DNA of 64,000 nucleotides from Chryseobacterium indoltheticum (GCF_003815915.1 NZ_CP033929.1:2356001-2420000); one strand, 5' to 3'; positions 17,217-27,512 are shown, counted from the first letter of the stretch. Notes: a model not told the origin generated them from the letters alone. Translations and numbers: made by a program.

Positions 17217-19454
17217 ATGAAAAATATACCCTCTGTCGGAAAACCCATCAGCCGCCTCGAAGGTCATCTTAAGGTAACCGGAAGTGCAAAATATGCAGGA
17301 GAATATGAAGCACCAGATTTACTGTATGGTTATATTGTCAACAGTACCATTACCAAAGGGAAAATAAAATCAATCGATACCGAACATGTTAAAAAAATAG
17401 AAGGTGTGATTGAAGTTTTCACGCATGAGAATAAACCCTCCACTGCCTGGTTTGATTTCCAGTACGCAGATATGGATGCGCCTCCCGGAATCGTTTTTAA
17501 GCCACTGAAAGATAATGAAATAAAATACAATGGCCAACCTATCGCTTTGGTCGTTGCAGAAACCTTTGAAATGGCAAGGTACGCGGCTGCAAAGATCAAT
17601 ATCGTTTATGAAGAAGAAAATTTTGAGACAGATTTAAAAACTAATCTTGAAAAGGCAAGGGATCCTAAAAAAGGGATGGCATCTTTATTAAAACCGCCCC
17701 CACCAAAGCCTAACGGTGACTTTCAAAAAGAATATGATCATTCATTTGTAAAAACGGATAGCCATTTCAGCCACGGAACAGAACATCACAATCCTATGGA
17801 AATGTATGCGTCGACCGTAATTTATGAAGGAAAAAATAAGTTAAAGATTTACGATAAAACGCAGGGGACAATTAATTCGCAGATGTACGTTGCCAATGTT
17901 TTCGGATTGAAAATGAAAAATGTTCAGGTGATTTCTCCTTTTGTTGGTGGAGGTTTCGGTTCGGGGCTTAGACCGCAGCAGCAGCTTTTTATGGCGGTAA
18001 TGGCATCTTTAGCCTTGAAACGTAATGTAAGAGTGACGTTGAGCCGGGCACAAATGTATATGATTGGCCACCGACCGCCCACATTGCAGCATACGAAATT
18101 CGGAGCTGATAAAAGTGGAAAAGTGAATGCGATGTATCACAAAGCCATCGGCGAAACTTCCCGCTTCGAGGATTATGTAGAGATCGTGGTGAATTGGGCA
18201 AATATGCTCTATCCAGCCGAAAATACTTTATTAGAACATCAACTTGTTCCACTGGATGTTTACAGTCCTTTGGATATGAGAGCCCCGGGCGGAAGTACCG
18301 GAATGCACGCCATAGAAGTTACAATGGATGAAATTGCTTACCAATTAAATATTGATCCGTTAGAACTAAGATTAATCAATTATTCTGAAATTGATAAAAG
18401 CAGCGATAAAGAATATTCCAGTAAAGAATTGAGGAAATGCTACCTCAAAGGAGCAGAAAAATTTGGTTGGAATCAAAGAAATCCTAAACCCCGCAGTATG
18501 AAACGGGGAAATAAATTGGTCGGTTACGGAATGGCAACCGGAATTTGGGATGCCAACAGGATTTTCGGTCGTGCGGAAGCAATCATGACATCAGATGGAA
18601 AAGTAGAAGTGAAAAGTGCTGTTACAGATATTGGAACCGGAACATTTACAATTATGACTCAAATCGCAGCAGATGAACTTGGGCTTCCGATTGAGGATGT
18701 TACTTTTTCTTATGCAGACAGTAAAATGCCTTTTGCACCGATTCAGGGTGGTTCATTTACCACCGCAACCGTTGGCCCTGCAGTTCAGGCAGCTTGTCAG
18801 GCATTAAATAAAAAGCTTTTTAAAAAAGCTAAAGATCTTAAAAATTCAGTATTGGGCGATACTAAATTTAATCAAGTTACCTTTAAAAACGGATTCACCA
18901 TTCATAACGATAATCCAGAAATAAAAGTGAGCATCAGTGAAATTTTTGAAGCCAATGAAGGGAAACCCATCAAGACAACCAATTCTGCAATTCCTAATCC
19001 TTTAACATATGGCAAAAAAGCAAGAGCCGTTCACAGCGCCGTTTTTGTTGAGGTGGAAGTGGATGAAGAGCTTGGAGTTATTGAAGTCAGGAGAGCACTT
19101 ACAGCAGTTGCAGCCGGAAAGATTATCAATCCTAAGACGGCTGAAAGTCAGGTTTTAGGTGGAATGATCTGGGGACTCAGCAAAGCGCTTCATGAAGAAA
19201 CTATTGTAGATCATGAACTTGGAAAATACATGAATGCCAATCTTGCAGAATATCATATTCCCGTGCATGCTGATATTCATGATTTACAAGTATTATTTAT
19301 CGATGAAGAAGATCAGTTTGTAAATGATCTGGGAGTGAAAGGAGTCGGTGAAATAGGAGGAGTAGGTATGCCTCCTGCTGTAACGAATGCTATTTTTCAT
19401 GCGACAGGCAAAAGAATTTATGATCTTCCTATCCATTTTGATAAATTACTATAA
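17217..19454 (+). CDS. Molybdenum hydroxylase Mo-binding subunit, second copy
   Basis: A 745-aa large subunit paralogous to 13345. Features: GKPISRLEGHLKVTG start, FVGGGFGSGLRPQQQ, MRAPGGSTGMHAIE, TDIGTGTFTIMTQ, QGGSFTTATVGPA and the catalytic Glu in GVKGVGEIGGVGMPPA. The pterin-loop differences from copy one (RAPGGS for RGPGDC, GGVGMPPA for GIIGTAPA) suggest the two enzymes differ in substrate. No signal peptide. Last gene of the second set. Confidence 0.94.
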   Translation: MKNIPSVGKPISRLEGHLKVTGSAKYAGEYEAPDLLYGYIVNSTITKGKIKSIDTEHVKKIEGVIEVFTHENKPSTAWFDFQYADMDAPPGIVFKPLKDNEIKYNGQPIALVVAETFEMARYAAAKINIVYEEENFETDLKTNLEKARDPKKGMASLLKPPPPKPNGDFQKEYDHSFVKTDSHFSHGTEHHNPMEMYASTVIYEGKNKLKIYDKTQGTINSQMYVANVFGLKMKNVQVISPFVGGGFGSGLRPQQQLFMAVMASLALKRNVRVTLSRAQMYMIGHRPPTLQHTKFGADKSGKVNAMYHKAIGETSRFEDYVEIVVNWANMLYPAENTLLEHQLVPLDVYSPLDMRAPGGSTGMHAIEVTMDEIAYQLNIDPLELRLINYSEIDKSSDKEYSSKELRKCYLKGAEKFGWNQRNPKPRSMKRGNKLVGYGMATGIWDANRIFGRAEAIMTSDGKVEVKSAVTDIGTGTFTIMTQIAADELGLPIEDVTFSYADSKMPFAPIQGGSFTTATVGPAVQAACQALNKKLFKKAKDLKNSVLGDTKFNQVTFKNGFTIHNDNPEIKVSISEIFEANEGKPIKTTNSAIPNPLTYGKKARAVHSAVFVEVEVDEELGVIEVRRALTAVAAGKIINPKTAESQVLGGMIWGLSKALHEETIVDHELGKYMNANLAEYHIPVHADIHDLQVLFIDEEDQFVNDLGVKGVGEIGGVGMPPAVTNAIFHATGKRIYDLPIHFDKLL

Positions 19455-20034
19455 TTTACATTTGATATGTTTTATTACTTAAAGTTCAAATTGTGACAAG
19501 AATTTCTTGTGACTTAAAATACCGAAACTTTCGGACAGGCTTGTCAGATTTATTTCTCCAGAAGCGATGAAGAATTTGAAGAGATACCGCTATAGTATAA
19601 CGTGTAGTAAAAAAAATTCAAAAGGATTAATTTGATAATTATTAAGAAATAAAGCCCCATTTGGAGCTTTATGAAATTAAAAATATAACTATTTTATCAT
19701 CATCACTAACATTGTCCACTTGAATGACACTGTCTTTTAACAGCATAGCCGGAAACACTTGTGAAACTCCGTTTCTTAAATAATATAGCAAAACGCTGCT
19801 TGTTATCAATTAAAATTTTTCACAAAAAACACTTTGATTAGTCACCAAATATAGAAAAATAAGCTAACTCACCAAATAAACCTATTGCAAAAACTATCTA
19901 CAATTGATTGGCTTATACAAAAATATTATTCATTGGTAGATGAACTCGCTGCATAAATACGTGTAGGAAGCAGGCTTCAATAATTAATCATCAGAAAACT
20001 AACAACTAAAATAAACTTCCTTAGAATTATTTTT
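19455..20034. other. Gene-poor gap with palindromes
   Basis: No convincing gene. Contains two short palindromes close behind the hydroxylase genes (ACAAGAA/TTCTTGT at 19496-19510 and CCGAAA/TTTCGG at 19522-19534) and a weak hairpin at 19651-19670. A minus-strand frame of about 45 codons ending near 19672 (with VFPAMLLKDSVIQVDNVSDD) lacks a credible start and may be a relic. Confidence 0.5.
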
Positions 20035-20637
20035 TTAAATAGATTGTACTACCTCGTCCAATTCAAATCGGGATTTTGGAAAAACACTCGGGTGCATAAA
20101 ATCACTTAAATCAGCATAGCCAACGGCCACTGCAAATAAAGGAGCATATCCATCTTGTACTAATATCTGTTGATAAGCTTCACGGTTGATACCTTCCATT
20201 GGTGTAGCATCAAGCCCCATACTTATGCAAGCACTTAAAAAATAGCCTAATGAAAGATAAACCTGATGTTCCATCCACGATTTTACGGCAGCATCGCCAT
20301 TTGCCTTTATCATGGGTTCATAAAATCCTGTTCTCCAACCTTCGGGTAGAATAGAAATATTGCGTTTCTCAAAATGTTTAATCTCTTCCATTACACTGAA
20401 CACTACTAAAAGACCTACATCGTTAATTGATTGTTCATTCATATAAGATTGAGAAGCCAATTCACTTTTGACATCTTCGGAAGTAACAAATGTAAATTTC
20501 CATGGCTGGCTGTTGATGGAAGACGGGCTTAAGCGGATTATTTCCTTTAGCTCGTCAATCTGTTCTGCGGAAATCTTTTTAATTGGGTTATACTTTTTGG
20601 TCGCATATCTGCGTCTGGCAAGGTCTAAGAAATTCAT
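20035..20637 (-). CDS. NAD(P)H-dependent nitroreductase-family oxidoreductase
   Basis: A 200-aa FMN-dependent NfsB-type oxidoreductase. Seen: N-terminal RRYATKKYNPIKKI (FMN phosphate contacts), the LSPSSINSQPWKF motif, and C-terminal MGLDATPMEGINREAYQ with FAVAVGYAD. The family reduces nitroaromatics, quinones or flavins in the cytoplasm. It is divergent from an HxlR regulator with overlapping promoters, so it is the likely regulated target and may answer to quinone or aldehyde stress. Confidence 0.92.
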   Translation of the reverse strand: MNFLDLARRRYATKKYNPIKKISAEQIDELKEIIRLSPSSINSQPWKFTFVTSEDVKSELASQSYMNEQSINDVGLLVVFSVMEEIKHFEKRNISILPEGWRTGFYEPMIKANGDAAVKSWMEHQVYLSLGYFLSACISMGLDATPMEGINREAYQQILVQDGYAPLFAVAVGYADLSDFMHPSVFPKSRFELDEVVQSI

Positions 20638-20654
20638 ATCTTCTTTTTTTAAAA

Positions 20655-20745
20655 TTATACTATACTTTTTACTGTTGCAAAACTAAGTATAGTGTTTTAC
20701 CTTTGCAATAACGGTCAAAATTGATAGTAACAGATGTATAGTATA
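20655..20745. promoter_or_regulatory. Overlapping divergent promoters with TATAG operator boxes
   Basis: Plus strand: TTG 20675-20677, 20 bp, TACCTTTG 20698-20705 (toward hxlR). Minus strand: TTG 20708-20706, 20 bp, TAGTTTTG 20685-20678 (toward the nitroreductase). Within and around them are TATACTATA (20656-20664), GTATAGT (20687-20693) and TATAGTATA (20737-20745). ACTATAC and GTATAGT form an inverted repeat spanning the promoters. This is a likely HxlR operator set. Confidence 0.7.
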
Positions 20746-21081
20746 GACGACAAACAGTATCCCTGCAGCACAAGCCTCACAATGAAGTATATAGGTGGCA
20801 AATGGAAAGCGGTAATTCTTATTCATTTAATCGAAAAAAAACGATATAGTGAATTGAGAAAAGAATGCAAAGTGATTACCGAGCGGACATTAAGCTTACA
20901 GTTAAAAGAAATGGAAGAAGACGGTCTAATTACTCGTACTGTTCACACCAGCAAACCACCATTGAGAGTGGAGTATGAGCTGACAGAATTTGGCGTAACG
21001 CTAATTCCTTTGCTCAAAGCTATTGCACAATGGGGAACGGAAACCGCAGAAAAGAATAAGCGCATAAAGGTAGCGGAATAG
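20734..21081 (+). CDS. HxlR-family transcriptional regulator
   Basis: A 115-aa winged-helix regulator. The signature includes CSTSLTMKYIGGKWKAVIL, RYSELRKECKVITERTL, the LSLQLKEMEEDGLITR recognition region, and VEYELTEFGVTLIPLLKAI. The N-terminal Cys before the helix-turn-helix is the position used for redox or aldehyde sensing in several HxlR proteins. Divergent from the nitroreductase, whose promoter overlaps its own. Inferred local regulator of that gene and itself. Confidence 0.92.
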   Translation: MYSIDDKQYPCSTSLTMKYIGGKWKAVILIHLIEKKRYSELRKECKVITERTLSLQLKEMEEDGLITRTVHTSKPPLRVEYELTEFGVTLIPLLKAIAQWGTETAEKNKRIKVAE

Positions 21082-21568
21082 TGTGAGAATATTTTTATTT
21101 GCAGATATTTCCAATAAATGATTGAAACCATAAGGCTGAATGACTACAATAATTATTGATGTTTTTTCTACCAAATATAAATCTTTAAATGTCGTGACCT
21201 GTCCATAAAAAGACAAATTTGGATAATTTATAATTGTCTTGCCATGAGCGTTTTGAATAATGACGCAGTTTTGTTTAAACGTCCTAATTAGCTTTTCTCA
21301 AAAGGCCAGTGATAATTGCTGCGATTAGTAATATAAGTTTGAGCAAGGAACCAGAATCAGCAACTCTCTAAAAAATAAACTTACTCTAATTTATAAATAC
21401 AGCTTTGACTTAAGTTTTGCAGCTTCATTTGATTATTATTTTAAAACAAAGCTGTCTAATTGAGGAGACGTATTATTTTTAATTCAAGAAATTAGTTTAT
21501 TGAAGATTTGAATCATAAAATGAAATAGAAGTTATGCCATAAATTTGTTAGAATTTAACCTCTACAAT
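21082..21568. other. Gap upstream of the Crp/Fnr gene
   Basis: No gene seen. Holds an inverted repeat AAGACAA/TTGTCTT (about 21210-21242) and a possible -7 element TAAGTTTG at 21334-21341. The last about 70 bp (from about 21500) resemble the DNA before the truncated Crp/Fnr copy at 48804, so the duplication includes upstream sequence. Confidence 0.5.
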
Positions 21569-22165
21569 ATGCTTATTGATCTCGATTTACTACGTGCCCA
21601 CGGAGGTACAATTCATACCTATGACTCTCATGATTATATATTTCAAATAGAAGAAACCCCTAGGTGCTATTATCAAATAGTTTCAGGAGATGTAAAATTA
21701 AATTACACCAACGAGGATGGTAAAGAATTGATCCAAAGCCTTCTGACTAAAGGAGAAAGCGTTTGTGAATTGCTTCTGTTTGTTGATCATAAATACCCTG
21801 TAAATGCTGTTACAATGTCTGATTGTACCATTATGAAAGTACCGAAGGTAGAATTTTTACATATGTTAGATGAACATCCTCGTGCAGCAATAGATGTTCG
21901 AACCTATATATCAAAAACGCTATATCAGAAATTTATTATGATGCAGAATATTGCATCTACTTCCGCAGAAGAACGTATTAAAGGTACCTTAAAATATTTT
22001 AAAAGTTTTTTTCCGGATAAAACTCCATTTTCATATGAAGTCAAGCTGACAAGACAACAGTTTGTATCAATTACCGGATTACGTACAGAAACCGTTATCA
22101 GAACTTTGAAAAAGCTTGAGAAAGAGGGATTTGTAAAAATAGAAGATCGGAAGGTGTACTTTTAA
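21569..22165 (+). CDS. Crp/Fnr-family transcriptional regulator
   Basis: A 198-aa regulator. An N-terminal cyclic-nucleotide-binding-like domain (about residues 15-130, YYQIVSGDVKLNYTNEDGKE, KGESVCELLLF) is followed by a dimer helix and a C-terminal winged helix (LTRQQFVSITGLRTETVIRTLKKLEKEGFVK). There are no Fnr-type cysteine clusters. I use the ATG at 21569 rather than the upstream TTG (21545). Two broken copies of this gene lie elsewhere (25535-25645 and 48804-48893). Effector unknown. Confidence 0.9.
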   Translation: MLIDLDLLRAHGGTIHTYDSHDYIFQIEETPRCYYQIVSGDVKLNYTNEDGKELIQSLLTKGESVCELLLFVDHKYPVNAVTMSDCTIMKVPKVEFLHMLDEHPRAAIDVRTYISKTLYQKFIMMQNIASTSAEERIKGTLKYFKSFFPDKTPFSYEVKLTRQQFVSITGLRTETVIRTLKKLEKEGFVKIEDRKVYF

Positions 22166-22248
22166 GTAATAGGAACTATTTTCTGTCTCTAAGTGCCCAT
22201 CACAATACATTATGCTCCTCTGTCTACCTGATCTTTTATAATTTTTCT

Positions 22249-25227
22249 TTAATGTAGATAGCCGTTACTGCCAATATTTCTTTTTAGTATTTCAAGAAGG
22301 TCTGCCTGTCTGAGAGGCTTGGGAAGGAAGTCAGTCATACCTGATTCAAGGCATTTTTCTTTCTCACCCAGAATATTTCCGGCTGTAACCCCTATGATGG
22401 GTATATTTTCGTATCCGGGCAGCATCCGTATTTGTTGTGTCGCTTCGATACCGCTCATGATTGGCATCTGAACATCCATAAGAATAATGGAAAAATGCTT
22501 TTTCTTACACGCTTCTAAAGCTTCCAGACCATTGACAGCTTCCGCTAAGTGTGCATCTGGAGCCAGGGATTTCATCATCCTGTTATTCAATACCATATTC
22601 ACTGGATTGTCATCTACCAAAAGAACATCAAGTTCAGGCTCAAATGCATAAGAAGCTTTCTCGGACTGATCCTCAGGAATTTCTACTACATTACTCTGGG
22701 GTGCTCCTTGTAGGGCTTTGTATAAACCATTTGATGTGATTGGTTTCAACAGGAAATATGTATTTTCTCTTTCGCGAATTGAAGTAATTACGTCTAGTTG
22801 ATCCGATGATGAAGAAAGTATGATGAATGGAGTATTTTCTTTTTTCTTATGAAAAAGTTCTATAATTTTATCTATTGTTTCCAATCCTGAAATAACCGGC
22901 ATATAATAATCCATCAGGATTACGTCAAACCGATCTCCCTTCAGTAGAATTTTCAAAGCTTCCATTCCATTAGCAGCCAGCGTAGATTCTATATTCCTAT
23001 AAGCAAGCATCTGCTGAAGAATTATCCTGTTGTTTTCATTATCATCTACCACCAAAGCTTTTTTGATGGTTATATCTTCATCTTTTCTAAACTCAGAAAT
23101 CTCATATGGAACCTCAACGTCGAAGAAAAATACGGAACCTTTTTCTGGTGCACTGATCAACGATAAATGGCTACCCATATACTTGAGAATATTGTTCGAG
23201 ATCGTAAGGCCGAGACCTGTTCCTCCATATTGTTTGCTAATAGAACTGTTCTCTTGTGTAAAAGCATTAAAAATATATTTCTGTTTTTCGACAGGAATAC
23301 CTATGCCTGTATCTCTTACAGAGAAGCGTAAGGCAATATTTTTATCATCTATGCGTAACTTTTCAACTTTCAACTCGATCTCTCCCTTTTCTGTGAATTT
23401 CACTGCGTTGCCCAGAAGATTAATCAGGATCTGTTTTAATCTTGATTGATCAATGATAAGCGTCTTTGGTAGTCCGGGCTCGATATTAAGGAGAAGCTCG
23501 ATATTTTTTTTCCTAGACTGGTAGAGAATGACATTAATCACCTGGTTCACGGTTTCATAAAGATCCATTTTTTCAACTAAGAGATCCATTTTTCCTGACT
23601 CTATTTTCGAAAAATCAAGAATATCATTAATGATGTTGAGGAGATTCTCTCCAGATTCATTGATATACTTCATATATTGTGCCTGCATCTCATTCAGTGG
23701 CGTCTTGAGGAGAAGATCTGAAAATCCGATGACCCCGTTCAAAGGAGTACGTATCTCATGGCTCATATTAGCCAGAAACTCAGATTTTGCTTTGCTTGCT
23801 ATATCTGCTATTTCCTTGGCCTTTTTAAGTTCTTCATTTGCCATTATGGCTTTTGTAATATTTTGTACGGAAATAATGATACCTCCGATTTCATCTTCTG
23901 TGAGATACCATGGTCCGACTTTAAGGTCGTAATGCTGAATTTCTTCCCGACCGTCTACCTTTATAGGAAAGTTACCATTTATATAGGTTTTTCCTAGCAG
24001 AGCATCTTTATAGATTATTTCTCTTTCTTCAAAAATATCCGGAGATATGGTGAAGAGATTATTTCCGATAAGATCGACACCGGTCACATTGAATTCTTCT
24101 CTCCATTTAATGCTTACAGACAAATAGTTAAGGTTTTTATCAAACATTGCCAGAGGAATAGGAACGTCAGTGACAAAAGACTGCATCATGGCTTCCTTTC
24201 TGGTCACTTCCAGAAACATTTTTTTGAAGGTATCAATATTCTGAATGATTCCGAAAACCCTTTTGCAGACATTACCTTCAAATTCGGGAATTCCTTTTAA
24301 TCTTACCCAGATCATAACACCGTCGTACCGGACAAGCTGAAACTCCTCGTCAAAGGGCGCTCCTTCTTTTATGGCCATGTCGAAAAGATATTTTATTTTT
24401 TCTCTGCTTTCTTCTTGATAGAATCTGATGGCATTTTCGAAATCCGGAACGAAATCATCTTCTATTTTATGAATATCTCGTGTACTCTGAGACCAGAAAA
24501 AGTTGTTGGTCTTCATGTTCAGTTCCCAGCCTCCGACTTGTGCTACCGTACTTGTTTCCTCAAGAATTTCTTTCGTGTAAAACAGATCTTTTTCTAATTT
24601 CTGCCTGCGGATAATGTCAGATTTTATTTGTTTGTAGAAAAAAATTGTAACACCAATAGCTGCAAGAGCAGAAAAAATGATGAATAAAACTGTCGATTTG
24701 GAAGACCTGTTGAGATCTTTATTTTTAATAGCCAATTGAGCTTCCTCATATTTTACAAATTTCTCAACAAGTATACGGCACCTGTCCATAGTTGTCTTAT
24801 TTTGTAGAAGTTCTTCCGGGGTCATTAATATTCCCTTTTTTCGATTTTGAATTAACAAAATATCCTCTTCCATCATCATTTTGGAAGTACGAAAGAGTTC
24901 ATTGATAAGCTCTATTTGATGTTTATCTTTGATATTCAGCCTATTTTCATTGGAAATAAGCGCTGGATATTGCTTTACACTTTCGTTAAAGGGATCCAGA
25001 AAATCTTCCTGACCCGTAATTTGATATCCTCGGTTACCTGTCTCTGCATCTAAGAGCGAATTTAAAACATCTTTTACCAGACTTATAGATTCCTTGCTTT
25101 TTAAAAAGCTTTCCCTATTCTCCATTTGCTTCTGTATGCTAACATAAGATGCTATAGAACTCGCAATTAGCAGTAATAAAGAAAGTACGACACCAATCTG
25201 AAGATTTCTAATAATTTTTTTCGGCAT
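22249..25227 (-). CDS. Hybrid sensor histidine kinase (CHASE3-PAS-PAS-HisKA-HATPase-REC-REC)
   Basis: A 992-aa inner-membrane two-component kinase. TM1 about residues 10-30, a CHASE3-like extracytoplasmic domain ([15 protein letters not shown]) about 35-175, TM2 about 180-200, and two PAS domains about 215-470. HisKA carries the phospho-acceptor His in [12 protein letters not shown]; the ATPase has [17 protein letters not shown] and [10 protein letters not shown]. Two receiver domains follow (KALVVDDNE with MDYYMP, and DVLLVDDNP with MDVQMP), both with their phospho-Asp. No Hpt domain or partner regulator is nearby, so the output is unknown. CHASE3 often senses small molecules. Confidence 0.94.
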   Translation of the reverse strand: MPKKIIRNLQIGVVLSLLLLIASSIASYVSIQKQMENRESFLKSKESISLVKDVLNSLLDAETGNRGYQITGQEDFLDPFNESVKQYPALISNENRLNIKDKHQIELINELFRTSKMMMEEDILLIQNRKKGILMTPEELLQNKTTMDRCRILVEKFVKYEEAQLAIKNKDLNRSSKSTVLFIIFSALAAIGVTIFFYKQIKSDIIRRQKLEKDLFYTKEILEETSTVAQVGGWELNMKTNNFFWSQSTRDIHKIEDDFVPDFENAIRFYQEESREKIKYLFDMAIKEGAPFDEEFQLVRYDGVMIWVRLKGIPEFEGNVCKRVFGIIQNIDTFKKMFLEVTRKEAMMQSFVTDVPIPLAMFDKNLNYLSVSIKWREEFNVTGVDLIGNNLFTISPDIFEEREIIYKDALLGKTYINGNFPIKVDGREEIQHYDLKVGPWYLTEDEIGGIIISVQNITKAIMANEELKKAKEIADIASKAKSEFLANMSHEIRTPLNGVIGFSDLLLKTPLNEMQAQYMKYINESGENLLNIINDILDFSKIESGKMDLLVEKMDLYETVNQVINVILYQSRKKNIELLLNIEPGLPKTLIIDQSRLKQILINLLGNAVKFTEKGEIELKVEKLRIDDKNIALRFSVRDTGIGIPVEKQKYIFNAFTQENSSISKQYGGTGLGLTISNNILKYMGSHLSLISAPEKGSVFFFDVEVPYEISEFRKDEDITIKKALVVDDNENNRIILQQMLAYRNIESTLAANGMEALKILLKGDRFDVILMDYYMPVISGLETIDKIIELFHKKKENTPFIILSSSSDQLDVITSIRERENTYFLLKPITSNGLYKALQGAPQSNVVEIPEDQSEKASYAFEPELDVLLVDDNPVNMVLNNRMMKSLAPDAHLAEAVNGLEALEACKKKHFSIILMDVQMPIMSGIEATQQIRMLPGYENIPIIGVTAGNILGEKEKCLESGMTDFLPKPLRQADLLEILKRNIGSNGYLH

Positions 25228-25656
25228 TGAAATTAGTTTAATGATAATGTAAATACAAGTAATCGCTTCTTCACTTTACTGAAACGCTACTTATCCCATA
25301 TATTCTGTGATCATTTTGAGTTGCCAACAAGCTCATGATCATTTGAACATAAGAAAAATTAACCACATGATAAAAGTATGGCAAATATCTTCATTTTTAA
25401 CATATGAATTACGATTATCAAAAAAATAAAGGTTATTCTTTTGAAATACTTATGCAATTTTTATCCTTTTTAAAGTTTCAAAAGTGATATGTTTTAGAAA
25501 GTTGATTGAGACCAAATAATATTGCTGTTTTATACCGAAAACGCTATATAAGAAATTTATTATGATACAGAATATTGCATCTGTTTCGTTAGAAGAATAT
25601 GTTAAGGGAATCTTAAAATATTTTAAAAGTTTTTTCCCAAGATAATATCTACTAAA
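25228..25656. other. Gap upstream of the hybrid kinase
   Basis: AT-rich, no intact gene. Its last part holds a Crp/Fnr relic (25535-25645) that ends 12 bp from the sigma factor stop. No clear promoter consensus found for the kinase. Confidence 0.55.
25535..25645 (+). pseudogene. Crp/Fnr regulator fragment (internal part)
   Basis: 36 codons plus stop encoding PKTLYKKFIMIQNIASVSLE then EYVKGILKYFKSFFPR. This corresponds to ISKTLYQKFIMMQNIAS through YFKSFFPDK of the intact regulator at 21569, with high DNA similarity over about 110 bp. The start, sensor domain and DNA-binding domain are missing. A non-functional relic of a gene duplication. Confidence 0.85.
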
Positions 25657-26274
25657 TTACCTCACCAAAATTTCCATAAGCACCAGCAAAGAAATAAGTT
25701 TTTTAGATGATTTATATTCGGGAGTTAATTCTTCCCTGATTTTACCAATAGCCTTGCTTAGTTTATTGCTCACTGTTTTATTGCTTAAACCTAAAATCTC
25801 TGCTGTTTCGTCGACCGACAAATTTTTACGGATTCTCAGATCATAAATCTTTTGCTCAGTAACCGGAAGTTGCGAAACGACTTCATCGATCATACTGAAA
25901 AGAACTGAAATATCATTTTCTTCTAGTATTTCGAAATAATCCGTGTCTGTAATGTCGATAGAGTTTTCGGCCTCATCAATACGCAATGTTGAGGATACGT
26001 TTTTATGACTGTTGAAATAATCGATCACTCTATAGTGAAGATATTTTACAAGATATCCTTTGGCACTTTCCTCATTATTGGTCTGGATACTTTCTGTATT
26101 TTCAAGAATTTTTATCCAAAGGTTCTGCAACAGCTCTTCGGTGACCTCTTTATCTTTTGTACGTGCAAAAACAAAACGGTATAAACTGTCCCAATATCGC
26201 TCATAGAGTGTCATAAAAGCAGGTCGGTCGCCTGTTTTTATTTTATGTAGTAATATTCTGTCTGTTGGGTTCAT
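25657..26274 (-). CDS. ECF RNA polymerase sigma factor
   Basis: A 205-aa sigma-70-family extracytoplasmic-function factor. Region 2 includes YERYWDSLYRFVFARTKDKEVTEELLQNLWIKI; region 4 is LPVTEQKIYDLRIRKN then LSVDETAEILGLSNKTVSNKL. The tail after region 4 is unusually hydrophobic (KLISLLVLMEILVR). It is divergent from a FecR anti-sigma gene and TonB receptor, the usual outer-membrane signalling trio. A TAATTTTG element at 26292-26285 lies only about 11 bp before the start, implying a very short leader. Confidence 0.93.
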   Translation of the reverse strand: MNPTDRILLHKIKTGDRPAFMTLYERYWDSLYRFVFARTKDKEVTEELLQNLWIKILENTESIQTNNEESAKGYLVKYLHYRVIDYFNSHKNVSSTLRIDEAENSIDITDTDYFEILEENDISVLFSMIDEVVSQLPVTEQKIYDLRIRKNLSVDETAEILGLSNKTVSNKLSKAIGKIREELTPEYKSSKKLISLLVLMEILVR

Positions 26275-26503
26275 AATGATGTTGCAAAATTACCTAAAGG
26301 AAAATTAACGTTTTGTGAACTTTAAAGAATCCCATGTTAATTATTTTGAAGAAATGACGCTTATAATATGAATCAGATATTGATAAATAGTGAAATGAAA
26401 GGAAAATGATCTGCAATGTGAATATAATGTTAAAACCAAGTTGGGGAAGTTTTAAAATTCTGCTGTTTTATAGATGTAACTACGAATTGATAGTAAAATC
26501 TGT

Positions 26504-27451
26504 ATGAGAAATTTAAATTTTAAAGATATTCAGGCATTTGTTTTCAGGCTTTGGCAAAGAGAGGTTTCAGACGAAATAATTTCGGAGAAAGAAACGGAAC
26601 TTTTAGATCAGTGGAAGATCAATGTAGAGAAAGATCTGGAAAGCAATCATATTCTGGAGTCTAAAGCAAGAGTTCTCTTAGTTTTGGAATCTTATTTAAC
26701 ACAAACAACCTATATAAATCATCCGAATAGCTTTAGAAAGTATTTTTACCAAATTGCAGCTGTCATTTTACTTCTGTTTTCAGTAGGAGGCATTTTCTCT
26801 TATAATACTTTCTTTAAGCCGGATGTCTATGTCGCAGAAAAAGGAAATCAAAAAATATATCTGAAAGACGGTTCGGTGGTTACATTGTTTCCGGGTGCAG
26901 AACTTACTGTTGAAAAATCATTTCCGGCCGATACCAGAATGGTTGCTTTAAAAGGGGACGCTATTTTTTCGGTTGCAAAATCTAAAAAACATCCTTTCAT
27001 TGTTCGTGCAGATGGTTTCAGTACCAAAGTTTTAGGAACGGTGTTTAAAATTACACAGTCTGGCAATGATAAAGCGGTGGATCTTTATGAAGGAAAAGTT
27101 GCCGTTTCGTATGTAGGTGCACCTGTTACATTCCTGAAACCTAATCAGAAATGGACAAACTTTGGAGTATCTCGTACAGCAGCAGTCATTTCTTTTACAA
27201 ATGCCACTACATCTACCAAAAAATTACCTTCATTATTATCATTAAGTTTTAATGATGTTATGCTGAAGGAAGTAGCAGAGGTTCTTCAGAAAAACTACAG
27301 CATCAGCATTATTTACCCTAAAGAATTGGCAGAGAAGAAAATAACGGCAGATTTCACTGGCGGAAATACCGATGAAAATATTGAGGCATTGGCATTTATC
27401 CTAGACTTAGAGGTTCAGAAAGAAAAGCAAACCTATATTTTCAAAAAATAG
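26504..27451 (+). CDS. FecR-family anti-sigma factor
   Basis: A 315-aa membrane-anchored anti-sigma regulator. The cytoplasmic N-terminal part (about 1-80, DUF4880-like) is followed by one TM helix (QIAAVILLLFSVGGIFSY) and a periplasmic FecR domain (YLKDGSVVTLFPGAELTVEK, HPFIVRADGFSTKVLGTVF). The DUF4974-type C-terminal domain (SLSFNDVMLKEVAEVLQKNY) follows. It would hold the divergent ECF sigma until the downstream TonB receptor signals through its STN domain. Confidence 0.93.
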   Translation: MRNLNFKDIQAFVFRLWQREVSDEIISEKETELLDQWKINVEKDLESNHILESKARVLLVLESYLTQTTYINHPNSFRKYFYQIAAVILLLFSVGGIFSYNTFFKPDVYVAEKGNQKIYLKDGSVVTLFPGAELTVEKSFPADTRMVALKGDAIFSVAKSKKHPFIVRADGFSTKVLGTVFKITQSGNDKAVDLYEGKVAVSYVGAPVTFLKPNQKWTNFGVSRTAAVISFTNATTSTKKLPSLLSLSFNDVMLKEVAEVLQKNYSISIIYPKELAEKKITADFTGGNTDENIEALAFILDLEVQKEKQTYIFKK

Positions 27452-27512
27452 CCTTTTGTAAGCATTGAAAACTAATAATCAGATAAAATTTTAATTAAAA
27501 GAAAACGTAAAA

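Noticed and set aside
19672..19812. Possible 45-codon minus-strand gene after the hydroxylase operon
   Set aside because: No start codon with leader or promoter; protein-like composition but too short and unrecognised.
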